Source of the DNA: an uncultured Megasphaera sp.
GTDB taxonomy: Bacteria; Bacillota; Negativicutes; Veillonellales; Megasphaeraceae
DNA length: 64,000 nucleotides
Direction: 5' to 3'
Assembly: GCA_900540735.1 (NCBI GenBank)
Contig: UQHB01000002.1
Span: 1-64,000 of the forward strand
Positions 50,462-58,961 of this stretch are shown piece after piece; positions within the stretch are counted from its first letter, which is position 1, and each line of letters opens with the position of its first letter. The translations under genes and the position numbers were made by a program. The notes below the pieces were generated by a model. It had not been told where the DNA came from. It searched no databases and was given only the letters and a program-made list of their open reading frames with translations.

Positions 50462-51385
50462 ATGACTTTACAACAATTATATTATTTATTAGCCGTATCT
50501 AAGCATACGTCCATTTCTGCAGCCGCCCAAAGACTGGGCATTTCCCAGCCAAGCCTGAGTGCAGCCCTAAAGGAATTAGAGCGAGAATTTCAATTACCGA
50601 TTTTAGAGCGGCACCATCGGGGCATCTCCTTTACACCAGAAGGGCTCGAATTTCTCCATTCAGCCCGTACGGTCATTCGCCAAGCAGAACAACTGCAACA
50701 CCGTTTTGCACCACAAGAACAGCAGTCTGCAACCCTCACGTTGACTGTCTCGGCACCGCCGTCCCTTTTTATTGCTGAAGCCTTAGGAGCCTATCTCCAA
50801 ACTATCGAAGATACACCAGCCTATTGCCTGACGGTCCGTGAAGTCCGGACGACACAAGTCCTCCATGATGTCACAGCAGGCCAAAGCCAGCTAGGCCTTC
50901 TCTATATTTCCACGCGCACAGCACGCCATATGGAGACCCTCTTTTCCCAGGAAAAGCTCGCATTTACGCCTCTCGCCTCCTTTGCACCACACATTTACCT
51001 CAGTAGTGACCATCCCTTAGCAGCGGCAGGCCAGATACAGCCCGACCAGCTCCAGCCCTATCCGTATGTCCGCTTTGAACGGCACCATGATGATGCGACC
51101 TTTGCCGACGACCTCTTACTGCCGGATATCCAATCAGAACGAATCATTCAAATCACGGACAGAGCCACTCTCTTTCGCTTGCTCATACGCAGTACAGCCT
51201 ACGCCATTGGCACAGGCTATGTGCCGCCAACCTTTGCGGACGAAGGCCTCTGCGCCCTCCCCTTAGCAGGAGCCAAAGGGACGCTGACGTACGGCTATAT
51301 TCAGCGGCAAGACGAGGTGTTACCCATCTCAGCACGACAATTCTTAGAACAGCTCAGCCATTGCCTCAAAGGCTTTGGTCTATAA
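50462..51385 (+). CDS. LysR-family transcriptional regulator
   Basis: A protein of 307 residues starting MTLQQLYYLLAVSKHTSISAAA behind AAAGGAG. The N-terminal winged helix-turn-helix (AAQRLGISQPSLSAALKELE, about 20-40) is followed by a substrate-binding domain. It is divergent from the SdaC-like transporter, the usual arrangement for LysR control of a target. Its ligand, perhaps an amino acid, is not known. Confidence 0.92.
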   Translation: MTLQQLYYLLAVSKHTSISAAAQRLGISQPSLSAALKELEREFQLPILERHHRGISFTPEGLEFLHSARTVIRQAEQLQHRFAPQEQQSATLTLTVSAPPSLFIAEALGAYLQTIEDTPAYCLTVREVRTTQVLHDVTAGQSQLGLLYISTRTARHMETLFSQEKLAFTPLASFAPHIYLSSDHPLAAAGQIQPDQLQPYPYVRFERHHDDATFADDLLLPDIQSERIIQITDRATLFRLLIRSTAYAIGTGYVPPTFADEGLCALPLAGAKGTLTYGYIQRQDEVLPISARQFLEQLSHCLKGFGL

Positions 51386-51426
51386 AAAACCACGCCTCCA
51401 AGACCGGGAATGTTCTTGGAGGCGTG
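51386..51426 (-). terminator. Terminator of the phosphonate operon
   Basis: Perfect 13-bp stem CACGCCTCCAAGA / TCTTGGAGGCGTG followed on the minus strand by six T. It lies between the convergent lysR and iron-ADH genes. Confidence 0.9.
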
Positions 51427-51443
51427 TGTAGTAAGGAGAAAAT

Positions 51444-52453
51444 TTATGCTGAGATTGTACGGTAAATAGACCGCAAATCGTTGGCATCCAAATCAACAGG
51501 ATTATTGGAAAGACGCTGTACATTGACAGATGTAGCGAGGACATTGAGTTCGTCCGTACTCCGCAGAGCCGATACTTCCATGTCTAAATCGCGCGTTAAC
51601 TGAATGGGGAAATCACTCGCCCGTTCCGGCGTATCAAAGCCAATGAGCGATGCTAGTTCACGGAAGGATTGCTGCACGCCTGTTGTGGTCAGGCTGTCAC
51701 GAACCCCATCCATATGAGTGAGCATATATTTCCAAACGCGGGGCAGGCAGAGACTGACAGCGTGACCATGAGCAATACCATAGAGGCTGGTGAGTTTATA
51801 GCTCATCGCGTGCGCAGCCGTAGTCGTCGTTAAGTTAATCGCTTTCCCGGCGAGGTTAGCTGCCTGGAGCACGGCTCGTCTTCGTCGCTTTGACAGACCA
51901 ATACGATTCAATGGCATGGCAAAGCGCATCAAGCATAGTCGCTTTCCGTTGATACAAAGGCAGTCCCGACAGGAGTTCCGCATCGAGGACGACGTAGTCC
52001 GGCGTAAGGCTCATGTCCGAGACGGAGTATTTTTTCCCTTCGTAGTAAATGACTGCAAAGTGCGTCGCTTCGCTCCCTGTACCGGCTGTCGTAGGGATAG
52101 CCAAATGAGGAATGGCGTTGGGCACGATGGCTTGATTGACACACGGTGTTTGTTGGTCCATGCCGACAAAGGCTTTGATACTTTTGGCCACGTCCATAGG
52201 GCTGCCGCCGCCAACGGAAATGAGCATATCGCAGTGATTGTCTTCAAAGAGCTTCAGTCCTTTGAGGACGGAATCGTATTTCGGATTCGGTTCGCAATCG
52301 TGAAAGGGCACAGTCTCCATATCACTCGCCTGGAGTAGTCTGTCATAGGCAGGATGACGCATAAAGGAATGTCCGCACACAATCATGGGATGATGCTTTT
52401 CCTGCCTGTTGTACTGTCTTTACAATAGATTGATAAATATCTTGCATAGCCAT
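51444..52453 (-). pseudogene. Broken iron-containing alcohol dehydrogenase (phosphonoacetaldehyde-reductase-like)
   Basis: Reads from an ATG at 52453 with AAAAGGAG upstream, but is interrupted twice. An extra A in AAAA (52397-52400) shifts frame after about 18 codons. Near 51875-51890 the frame changes again, and about 35-45 residues normally present between SYWSVKATKTS and AVLQAANLAGKAIN are missing, which suggests a deletion. Remaining parts carry the GGGSPMDVAKS nucleotide site and the metal His in ALCHAIESYW and HGHAVSLCL. Context with phnW suggests a phosphonoacetaldehyde reductase. It is probably inactive. Confidence 0.85.
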
Positions 52454-52477
52454 AGGGAACACTCCTTTTATCGTATA

Positions 52478-53610
52478 TTAGTCATTGTATTGGATAGATA
52501 CGGCAACCTTCATTTCAGCTAAGACGTCTTTCATAGCTTTCCAGAAATCGACAATGTCGGCCGGGAAAATAGCTCCGAGCGAGCAAAGGCGGAAGGTTTT
52601 GAAATCGGAAACTTTCCCCGGATAAATGGTAAATCCTTTGGCATAGAGCAAATCATGCATTTTTTCAAAGCCAAAGTTCCGGTCGTCCGGGTACTGAAGA
52701 GCTAAGACGAGATGGGACTGGTATTTTAAATCGATGAGTGGTTTGAAGCCAAATTCTTCAGCCCCTTTGACAAGTTCTTTCCAAACGGCCTGATGGCGTT
52801 CCCATTTGGCTTCTTCCCCTTCCGCAAAGTATTCTTTGATGGCTTGGAGGGACGAGTAAATGACTTGTACTGGCGGCGTGAAGTGCATTTCTCCTTTGTC
52901 ACGAATGAAGCTGTACTGCATGTACAAGTTCGTATAGTACGAGCGCGTCGGATACTTCTTCGATTCTTCCATAATGGCTGTTTTGCCAATGACGAAGGAA
53001 AGGCCTGTCATGAACATAATACCTTTTTGAGCCGATGCCATAGTGAAATCGACATTGTCTTTCCGTAAATCAATGGGAACCATAGCGTACGACGACGTCG
53101 TATCGGCAATCATTGTGCAGCCGTGAGCGTGTGCGAGAGCCCCAATATCCCGAATGGGGTTCAAGACACCTGTGCCGGTTTCGTGATGGCAGCAGTAGAC
53201 GACGGCAATGTCGTGATTCGTATCTGCATCAAGAGTTTCTTTGACTTTATCGACTGGAATCATACGTGGTCGATGTGGTAGTATTCGCACACTTCGTCTG
53301 CGCGGTTAGAGTACGAGCCGTTATCGAGGACTAAAATCTTTTTACCTTCTAGAACGAGGGAATTGACGCAAACATCAATATTGAGCGTGCCAGAGCCGCA
53401 GAATAAGACCGCGGTGTATTCATTCAAATCACCGTGCGCGATTTTGACGAGTGATTCACCTAATTCTTTCATGATCTGGCCAAATTCTTTTTCCCGCGGG
53501 CAAATATCCGGTACGACTTGAGCGTATTTGACCGTATCTGTCGTCGTGGCCGGGCCAGGATTTAACAATACATTCCGTTTAATTTTTGGTACTTTCGTCA
53601 TATCTAACAT
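52478..53610 (-). pseudogene. phnW: Frameshifted 2-aminoethylphosphonate--pyruvate transaminase
   Basis: Two frames together cover a complete PhnW of about 377 residues. The N-terminal part starts at ATG 53610 (MLDMTKVPKIKRNVLLNPGP) and reads to HIDHV then stop. One missing base near 53262-53266 would join it to MIPVDKVKETLDADTNHD. The second part keeps the PLP Lys in SAQKGIMFM. PhnW converts aminoethylphosphonate and pyruvate to phosphonoacetaldehyde and alanine. Either a true mutation or a sequencing error. Confidence 0.88.
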
Positions 53611-53625
53611 CAAAAATTCCTCCCT

Positions 53626-54957
53626 CTACATGCGTGTCGAAGCTTTTTCGCCTTCTGGCACAGGTACTTCTTTTTTTGTATTTTTAGCTGCAACAACCGA
53701 AAGGATTGCCATAGCAGCGCAAACGAGTGTAATACCGGCAAAGAGCATGTCCCAGTTATTGTCGCCTAAGAAGAAGCCAAAGACGATTGCTTGGACCGCG
53801 GTGCCGACGTAGGCCATGAAATCTAAGATGCCGCTTGCTGTAGCCGATAATTGACGACCGCCGATGTCAATGGCAAAGGGCCAAACGAGGCCGTTAATAG
53901 AATGCAGGAAAAATCCGGCAACAAATAAGAGAATATCGATGACGAACATGCTTGACGAGAACATGAAGAGCAAAATCGACACGCCACCGACGATAGCGCA
54001 AAGCAAGACAGTAGGAAGCCGGTCTTCGCGGCAGAATTTGTCACTCAATGTCGGAACGACGAGGGTACCGACACCCATGCCGACGGATAAGCGCAATGTT
54101 TGCATCAAGCCGTCTGATACATCCAGGCCCATGGTCTTCGTAAAGTACAAGGGAATCCAGTTGAGGAAACCATAACGAGCCATACTGCTAAGGGCAATGA
54201 TGACGAGCCAAACATCAAACCGCCATTGTCTGATTAAGTAGAAATACGGATAGAGTTTGCTTTTATCTTTCAAATCTTCTGAAAGTTTCGCTTCAGCAAT
54301 GAAATTCGACGCGCCATCGCCGTATACCGGTAAGTCTACGTCTTCTGGTTTGCCTTTGACGACGAAGGCGTAAATCCCAGCCATGACGACAGCGATTAAA
54401 GCAGGATAGAAAAATGCTGCCTGCCAGCCTTGGTCCGGTACGAGCGTAAAAATAATCATGACGACGCCCATGCAGACGGCCTGGCCAAAACCAGCGAAGC
54501 CATTAGCAAACCCAGCAGCAAAGCCGCGCCGTTCACTAGGCCACCACTTGGACAAGAGGGACATGCCCGGTGCCCAAGCCATGGACTGGAAATAGCCATT
54601 CAGACCCCAAAGGACAGCAATGAGTACCAATGAACTTTGGAACCCAATGAGCACATTGGTTATGGCCGATAAGAGAACGGAACCAATGATGAAGCGGTTC
54701 ACACCGATAATTTCACTAAGCCGTCCATTGATTAAATGGCCACAACCGTAAGTCCAAAAGAAAATAGACGATAATAAGCCAAGCTGTGCTGTCGTCCACC
54801 CCTCTTCGGACATCATGAACGGAATAGCAGAGCTCAAATTCAGCCTGCCGCAATATAAGAAGCAATACAATAACGAAAAGCCTAGCATGGCTTTCATCGC
54901 ATATGCTCGGAACGACTTGTACGGTGCCTCCGTATACCCCCAACGTTTCGTTTCCAT
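53626..54957 (-). CDS. MFS transporter of the organophosphate/GlpT-UhpC type
   Basis: A protein of 443 residues with about 12 membrane segments, resembling the organophosphate:phosphate antiporter family (RLNLSSAIPFMM in helix 1, and SKWWPSERRGFAAGFANGFAG between helices 4 and 5). It is intact and first in the operon with phnW and the iron-ADH, so it probably imported aminoethylphosphonate. Start METKRWGYTEAPYK behind AGAGGGG. Its leader contains a terminator. Confidence 0.88.
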   Translation of the reverse strand: METKRWGYTEAPYKSFRAYAMKAMLGFSLLYCFLYCGRLNLSSAIPFMMSEEGWTTAQLGLLSSIFFWTYGCGHLINGRLSEIIGVNRFIIGSVLLSAITNVLIGFQSSLVLIAVLWGLNGYFQSMAWAPGMSLLSKWWPSERRGFAAGFANGFAGFGQAVCMGVVMIIFTLVPDQGWQAAFFYPALIAVVMAGIYAFVVKGKPEDVDLPVYGDGASNFIAEAKLSEDLKDKSKLYPYFYLIRQWRFDVWLVIIALSSMARYGFLNWIPLYFTKTMGLDVSDGLMQTLRLSVGMGVGTLVVPTLSDKFCREDRLPTVLLCAIVGGVSILLFMFSSSMFVIDILLFVAGFFLHSINGLVWPFAIDIGGRQLSATASGILDFMAYVGTAVQAIVFGFFLGDNNWDMLFAGITLVCAAMAILSVVAAKNTKKEVPVPEGEKASTRM

Positions 54958-54982
54958 ACAGACAACCCCTCTCTTGTGAACG

Positions 54983-55036
54983 ACAAAAAATCCCTGAAAT
55001 GCAACACAGCGCCATTGCTGTTACGTTTCAGGGATT
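54983..55036 (-). terminator. Terminator in the leader of the phosphonate operon
   Basis: A long stem AATCCCTGAAA ... TTTCAGGGATT with inner pairing (AACAGC/GCTGTGTT region), followed on the minus strand by six T. It lies downstream of the promoter at 55098-55126 and 26 bases before the transporter start, so it may act as an attenuator, or end a small RNA. Confidence 0.82.
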
Positions 55037-55097
55037 CTCTTTCCCTTCATAATTAGTGGCAAATTATAGTAATAACTTTGAATTTATTTCTCTGCTA

Positions 55098-55126
55098 TTA
55101 TATTTTCTTTACTTTTTCTTTACAAA
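55098..55126 (-). promoter_or_regulatory. Promoter of the phosphonate operon
   Basis: TTGTAA (55121-55126), 17-base spacer, perfect TATAAT (55098-55103) on the minus strand, giving a leader of about 135 bases before the transporter gene. Confidence 0.72.
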
Positions 55127-55294
55127 AAGAGTCTATCACAAGAAATTTAAGAAATCAACAAATATATTACAATATTTTAATTTATTTTTTCTTATTTTAT
55201 TTAATATTTTCGTAAGATACGCTATAATAGCAACAACCTTCTTTGCATGTTATATTATTTCATGGCATATAATTTGCTTCTTTTGCCAGAAATA

Positions 55295-55331
55295 GCAAAC
55301 AGCCCCTGCCAAGTTGGCAAGAGCTGTTTGC
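55295..55331 (-). terminator. Terminator of the 2-oxoacid oxidoreductase operon
   Basis: A 16-bp stem (GCAAACAGCTCTTGCC with GGCAGGGGCTGTTTGC, two wobbles) with a five-base loop, 35 bases after the gamma-subunit stop. The T-tract is short. Confidence 0.7.
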
Positions 55332-55365
55332 AAAAGATTGTATTGTATATGGCAACACCTATCGG

Positions 55366-55905
55366 TTATGCTTGCACGCTTTCGAGGCCCCGCTTCAACG
55401 CTTCCATGTTGAGCGGAATGAGTTTTGCTTTTTTCCCGGAAAACATTTCATGAATCATATTTTCAATCGTTTCGACCTTAAGGACCTTTGTTGCGCCAAC
55501 GTAGGCACCGAGCATGACCATATTGCTGACTTTCAGATTGCCAATTTCTCTGGCAATATCGTCGCACGGAACGTAGTGCACGCTCACGTCGTCCCGTTCT
55601 ACCTTATCAGGCACAATAGAGCTGTTAATGAAAATCGTGCCGCCTGCCTTTACTTGATGACCAAATTTTGCCAGTGCCGCGCGGTTCATGACGACGATTT
55701 CGGAGGGATTTTCAACAAGCGGCGAACCAATGCGTTCGTCACTAATGATGACTGTACAGTTCGCTGTGCCGCCGCGCATTTCCGGGCCATACGAGGGAAC
55801 CCACGATACTTCGAGGTTTTCTTCAACCCCTGCTTCTACGAGGTTTTTACCGATAGACATGACACCTTGTCCACCAAAACCGGAGAGAATCACTTCGTGT
55901 TTCAT
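55366..55905 (-). CDS. 2-oxoacid:ferredoxin oxidoreductase, gamma subunit
   Basis: A protein of 179 residues starting MKHEVILSGFGGQGVMSIG, the conserved gamma-subunit opening. It is needed to assemble the enzyme that oxidatively decarboxylates 2-oxoacids with CoA and ferredoxin. The start is set by GGAGGTG upstream; a longer frame to 55923 puts that site inside the gene. Last gene of the operon. The substrate (2-oxoisovalerate or 2-oxoglutarate) cannot be fixed by sequence alone. Confidence 0.92.
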   Translation of the reverse strand: MKHEVILSGFGGQGVMSIGKNLVEAGVEENLEVSWVPSYGPEMRGGTANCTVIISDERIGSPLVENPSEIVVMNRAALAKFGHQVKAGGTIFINSSIVPDKVERDDVSVHYVPCDDIAREIGNLKVSNMVMLGAYVGATKVLKVETIENMIHEMFSGKKAKLIPLNMEALKRGLESVQA

Positions 55906-55906
55906 C

Positions 55907-56650
55907 TTATTGCACCTCCACATCTTTCACGACACCTAACGGATAATAGGAGGCCATGTTGTCCATTAGCCATTGATTTGCTTCTTGAATATCCATGCCC
56001 CAGTTCGTCGGGCATGCTGCAAGGACTTCAATAAAGGTGAAGCCGTCGTTGTTCATTTGCCGTTTAAAGGCCTTTTGAATCGCTTTTTTCGCTTTCATTA
56101 AGTGCGGAATGTCGACGACGCAAACCCGTTCTGCATAGACTACGCCGTCTAAGGTCGAAAGCATTTCAGCTACACGCATCGGTTTCCCAGCTTGTTCCAC
56201 AGTCCGTCCTAAGGGAGCTGTCGTTGCACGCTGACCAATCAAAGTAGTCGGTGCCATTTGGCCGCCAGTCATGCCGTAAATAGCATTATTAATGAAAATA
56301 GTCGTAAATTTTTCACCGCGCATAGCTGCGTGAACGATTTCAGCTGCCCCAATAGAAGCTAAGTCGCCATCGCCTTGGTATGTAAAAACCGGCACGGTCG
56401 GATGCGTCCGTTTGACCGCTGTGGCCACAGCAGGAGCCCGGCCATGAGCGGCTTCAATCATATCGCATGCAAAGTAATTCCCAGCAAAGACAGAGCAGCC
56501 TACAGGACATACGCCGATTGCCGAACCGACAGCACCCATTTCTTCGAGCGTTTCTGCCACTAATTTATGGACAATACCATGACTGCAACCGGGGCAGTAA
56601 TGGAGTTCCGTATCTTGCAAGCCTTTCGATTTCGCATAGATAGTTTTCAT
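55907..56650 (-). CDS. 2-oxoacid:ferredoxin oxidoreductase, beta (TPP) subunit
   Basis: A protein of 247 residues with the TPP-binding motif GDGDLASIG ... NNAIYGMTGGQ and a Cys-rich N-terminal part (HYCPGCSHG, CPVGCS) that binds a Fe-S cluster. It carries the catalytic thiamine site. The start MKTIYAKSKGLQD at 56650 has GGGGAGG upstream. Confidence 0.93.
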   Translation of the reverse strand: MKTIYAKSKGLQDTELHYCPGCSHGIVHKLVAETLEEMGAVGSAIGVCPVGCSVFAGNYFACDMIEAAHGRAPAVATAVKRTHPTVPVFTYQGDGDLASIGAAEIVHAAMRGEKFTTIFINNAIYGMTGGQMAPTTLIGQRATTAPLGRTVEQAGKPMRVAEMLSTLDGVVYAERVCVVDIPHLMKAKKAIQKAFKRQMNNDGFTFIEVLAACPTNWGMDIQEANQWLMDNMASYYPLGVVKDVEVQ

Positions 56651-56654
56651 GACC

Positions 56655-57719
56655 TTACACCTCCCCGATAGCTTTTTCAGCTGCATTTTGAATATCTGAA
56701 ACTGTCGGGATCACGCCGCCATAGCGTCCAAAGAAGCGGACTGGTTTCCGTTCTGCTACAGCTAGATTGACATCATCGAGCATTTGTCCCGTACTCATTT
56801 CTACGTCTAAAATCATTTTTACACTCGTCTGTTCTGCCAGTTCACGAAGCCGTTTATACGGGAACGGCCAGAGCGTAATGGGCCGGAAGACACCTGCTTT
56901 AATGCCTTTTGCCCGGAGATTTTCGGCAACTGTAATAGCAATACGCGCCGGTGTGCCGTAGGCTACGATCAATAATTCTGCATCGTCTGTCATGACTTCT
57001 TCGTATTTTACTTCATGTTCTTCGATGTAGTGATACATATCGAGGAGTTCCTGATTATGTACTTCGCACGCTACTGCATCGATGAGCAAGGAGTTGATGA
57101 AGTTGTTATGGTCTCGATCACCACGGCCAGACGCTGCCCAATCTTTCGGCGGCAAATCCCGTTTCGGTACGTCGTGCCATACGATAGGTTCCATCATTTG
57201 CCCAATAAGGCCGTCTGCTAAAATCATGACTGGTGTGCGGTATTGGTCGGCAACATCAAAGGCTTCTTGCACGAGGTCGACTGCTTCTTGTAAATTCGAC
57301 GGTGCTAAGACCGGTGTGCGGTAGTCACCATTGCCGCCGCCACGGGTAGCCTGGAAGTAATCGGCCTGCGATGGCTGAATAGAGCCCAGTCCCGGGCCGC
57401 CACGCATGACGTTGACGATGACACACGGTAATTTGGCACCAGCTAAGTAACTAATGCCTTCTTGTTTGAGGCTCACACCAGGAGATGACGACGATGTCAT
57501 CGCACGTACACCAGTGGATGCTGCGCCGTAGACCATATTAATGGCTGCGACTTCCGATTCAGCCTGGACAAAGACACCGCCAGCTTGTGGCATTTTCAGC
57601 GACATATATTCAGGGATTTCGTTTTGCGGGGTAATAGGATAGCCAAAGAAACCGCGACAACCAGCACGAATAGCGGCTTCAGCAATCGCTTCGCTGCCCT
57701 TCCAAATTTCTCGTTTCAT
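56655..57719 (-). CDS. 2-oxoacid:ferredoxin oxidoreductase, alpha subunit (VorB-like)
   Basis: A protein of 354 residues starting MKREIWKGSEAIAEAAIRAGC. GFFGYPITPQNEIPEY and the SSSSPGVSLKQEGIS loop match the pyrimidine-binding subunit. Length and motifs resemble 3-methyl-2-oxobutanoate dehydrogenase subunit VorB, so branched-chain 2-oxoacids are a likely substrate. The reaction would yield acyl-CoA, CO2 and reduced ferredoxin. Confidence 0.92.
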   Translation of the reverse strand: MKREIWKGSEAIAEAAIRAGCRGFFGYPITPQNEIPEYMSLKMPQAGGVFVQAESEVAAINMVYGAASTGVRAMTSSSSPGVSLKQEGISYLAGAKLPCVIVNVMRGGPGLGSIQPSQADYFQATRGGGNGDYRTPVLAPSNLQEAVDLVQEAFDVADQYRTPVMILADGLIGQMMEPIVWHDVPKRDLPPKDWAASGRGDRDHNNFINSLLIDAVACEVHNQELLDMYHYIEEHEVKYEEVMTDDAELLIVAYGTPARIAITVAENLRAKGIKAGVFRPITLWPFPYKRLRELAEQTSVKMILDVEMSTGQMLDDVNLAVAERKPVRFFGRYGGVIPTVSDIQNAAEKAIGEV

Positions 57720-57736
57720 AGGGACCTGTCCCTCCT

Positions 57737-57949
57737 TTACGCGTCTTTTTCAATAGTGATAATCGAATCCGGACAAATTCTAGCACAGCTGGCACAACCG
57801 ATGCAGTGTTCCATATCTACACACGTTGCCGGGCGGTAGCCTTTAATATTCGTGCCTTCTTCTAAGGCGAGAATTTTCTTTGGACATACGCCGATACATA
57901 AGCCGCACCCTTTACACCGTTCTGTTCTGAATGTAAGGTGAATTGCCAT
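57737..57949 (-). CDS. Ferredoxin-type delta subunit of the 2-oxoacid oxidoreductase
   Basis: A protein of 70 residues with two CxxCxxCxxxCP clusters (CKGCGLCIGVCP and CIGCASCARICP), so it binds two 4Fe-4S clusters. It passes electrons from the TPP subunit to soluble ferredoxin. It is 17 bases upstream of the alpha gene. Confidence 0.94.
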   Translation of the reverse strand: MAIHLTFRTERCKGCGLCIGVCPKKILALEEGTNIKGYRPATCVDMEHCIGCASCARICPDSIITIEKDA

Positions 57950-57978
57950 AAGTCAAACACTCCTTTCCTTTGCGAGTC

Positions 57979-58656
57979 TTACTCCCAAGGTTTTTTCATA
58001 TATAAGTCCATCGGGAAAACAGGATGTACATAGACGGAAGCCTGATCGGCCAAGTGCCGCGGTACGGCGTGGCAAATTACAGGTACTCCAGTTAATGTCG
58101 AAACAGTTTCAGCCATTTTTGCACCACTCGTAATATCTTCTAATGACGTGAGCTGGCAGCAATGGGTATTATTAATGAGGCCGTCAATGGCAAGGCCAGA
58201 CGTGGCAGCAATGTTTTTTACGTACGCTGTTGCTTTTTCAGGTGTGTCCGATAAGGGACGGTTGGCATTGACGACGCACCAGACACGAGCACCTTGGGCC
58301 TTTAATTGATGGCGGTAACGGGCGAGAACACGGGCACCAGATGGGTCGCCGCCAATGTCGAGCACGCCGTAGGACTTCGTTTCAAAAAGGCTAAAGACAT
58401 CAGCCGGCATAGATGGCAAATCGGCATCCATATGCATTTGCGAGCTCGCAATCAGTCGTCCGCCGCGCGCTTCAATGAGAGCCTTGCATTCGCGAGAGCG
58501 AAAATACGGGTCTACTACATCTAAATCAGCCAACGAAAAAGGGCATCCTCTATCGGCTAAGGCCATGGCTAAATTTAAGGCAAATTCCGTTTTGCCACTG
58601 CCGAAATGACCAACAATTACGGTCAGCCGTGCTGCATCAATCCAATCACGTGCCAT
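57979..58656 (-). CDS. P-loop ATPase associated with the oxidoreductase operon
   Basis: A protein of 225 residues from the ATG at 58656; a GTG at 58671 is possible. It has a Walker A GHFGSGKTEFALNLAMALA near the N-terminus and a Walker B-like GVLDIGGDPSGARV, so it resembles MinD/ParA or NTPases of nucleotide type. It is the first gene of the operon, and no function is proven. It could help assemble or regulate the enzyme. Confidence 0.75.
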   Translation of the reverse strand: MARDWIDAARLTVIVGHFGSGKTEFALNLAMALADRGCPFSLADLDVVDPYFRSRECKALIEARGGRLIASSQMHMDADLPSMPADVFSLFETKSYGVLDIGGDPSGARVLARYRHQLKAQGARVWCVVNANRPLSDTPEKATAYVKNIAATSGLAIDGLINNTHCCQLTSLEDITSGAKMAETVSTLTGVPVICHAVPRHLADQASVYVHPVFPMDLYMKKPWE

Positions 58657-58775
58657 TTCTGTCACCACCACTTCTCTATACGAACTATATGTGCGAAAAA
58701 CTATTATGATTTTTAATATTTGCTTCTATCCGTTTATCATAAAAGTTATTTTTATCATGCATTTCTGTTATTTAT

Positions 58776-58804
58776 ATTATATCGTGGATTGTATTTTCCT
58801 GCAA
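58776..58804 (-). promoter_or_regulatory. Promoter of the 2-oxoacid oxidoreductase operon
   Basis: TTGCAG (58799-58804), 17-base spacer, perfect TATAAT (58776-58781) on the minus strand, about 120 bases before the ATPase gene. The leader between shows no clear hairpin. Confidence 0.78.
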
Positions 58805-58912
58805 GACACACGCAAGTAAAACGTTCATCGTATTCTCAATTTGTCTACTACCATGAGAGCCATTGCATAACCCGTATACACAAAACACTGTTGAGTATTG
58901 ACTTTTTCGGAC

Positions 58913-58961
58913 ACGAAAAAAGACACGGTTTTAAGAGTAAATTCCTAAAACTGTGTCTTCA
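58913..58961 (-). terminator. Terminator of the outer-membrane protein gene
   Basis: Stem AAGACACAGTTTTA / TAAAACCGTGTCTT followed on the minus strand by TTTTTTCG. The stem begins inside the last codons of the gene. Confidence 0.85.

Larger units (their letters stand above)
54958..55365. other. Leader region between the phosphonate operon and the oxidoreductase operon
   Basis: These 408 bases hold the promoter and terminator of the phosphonate operon and the terminator of the oxidoreductase operon. The middle is very AT-rich with no gene. Confidence 0.65.

Noticed and set aside
51066..51266. Second frame inside lysR
   Set aside because: It is an internal overlap of an intact LysR gene.
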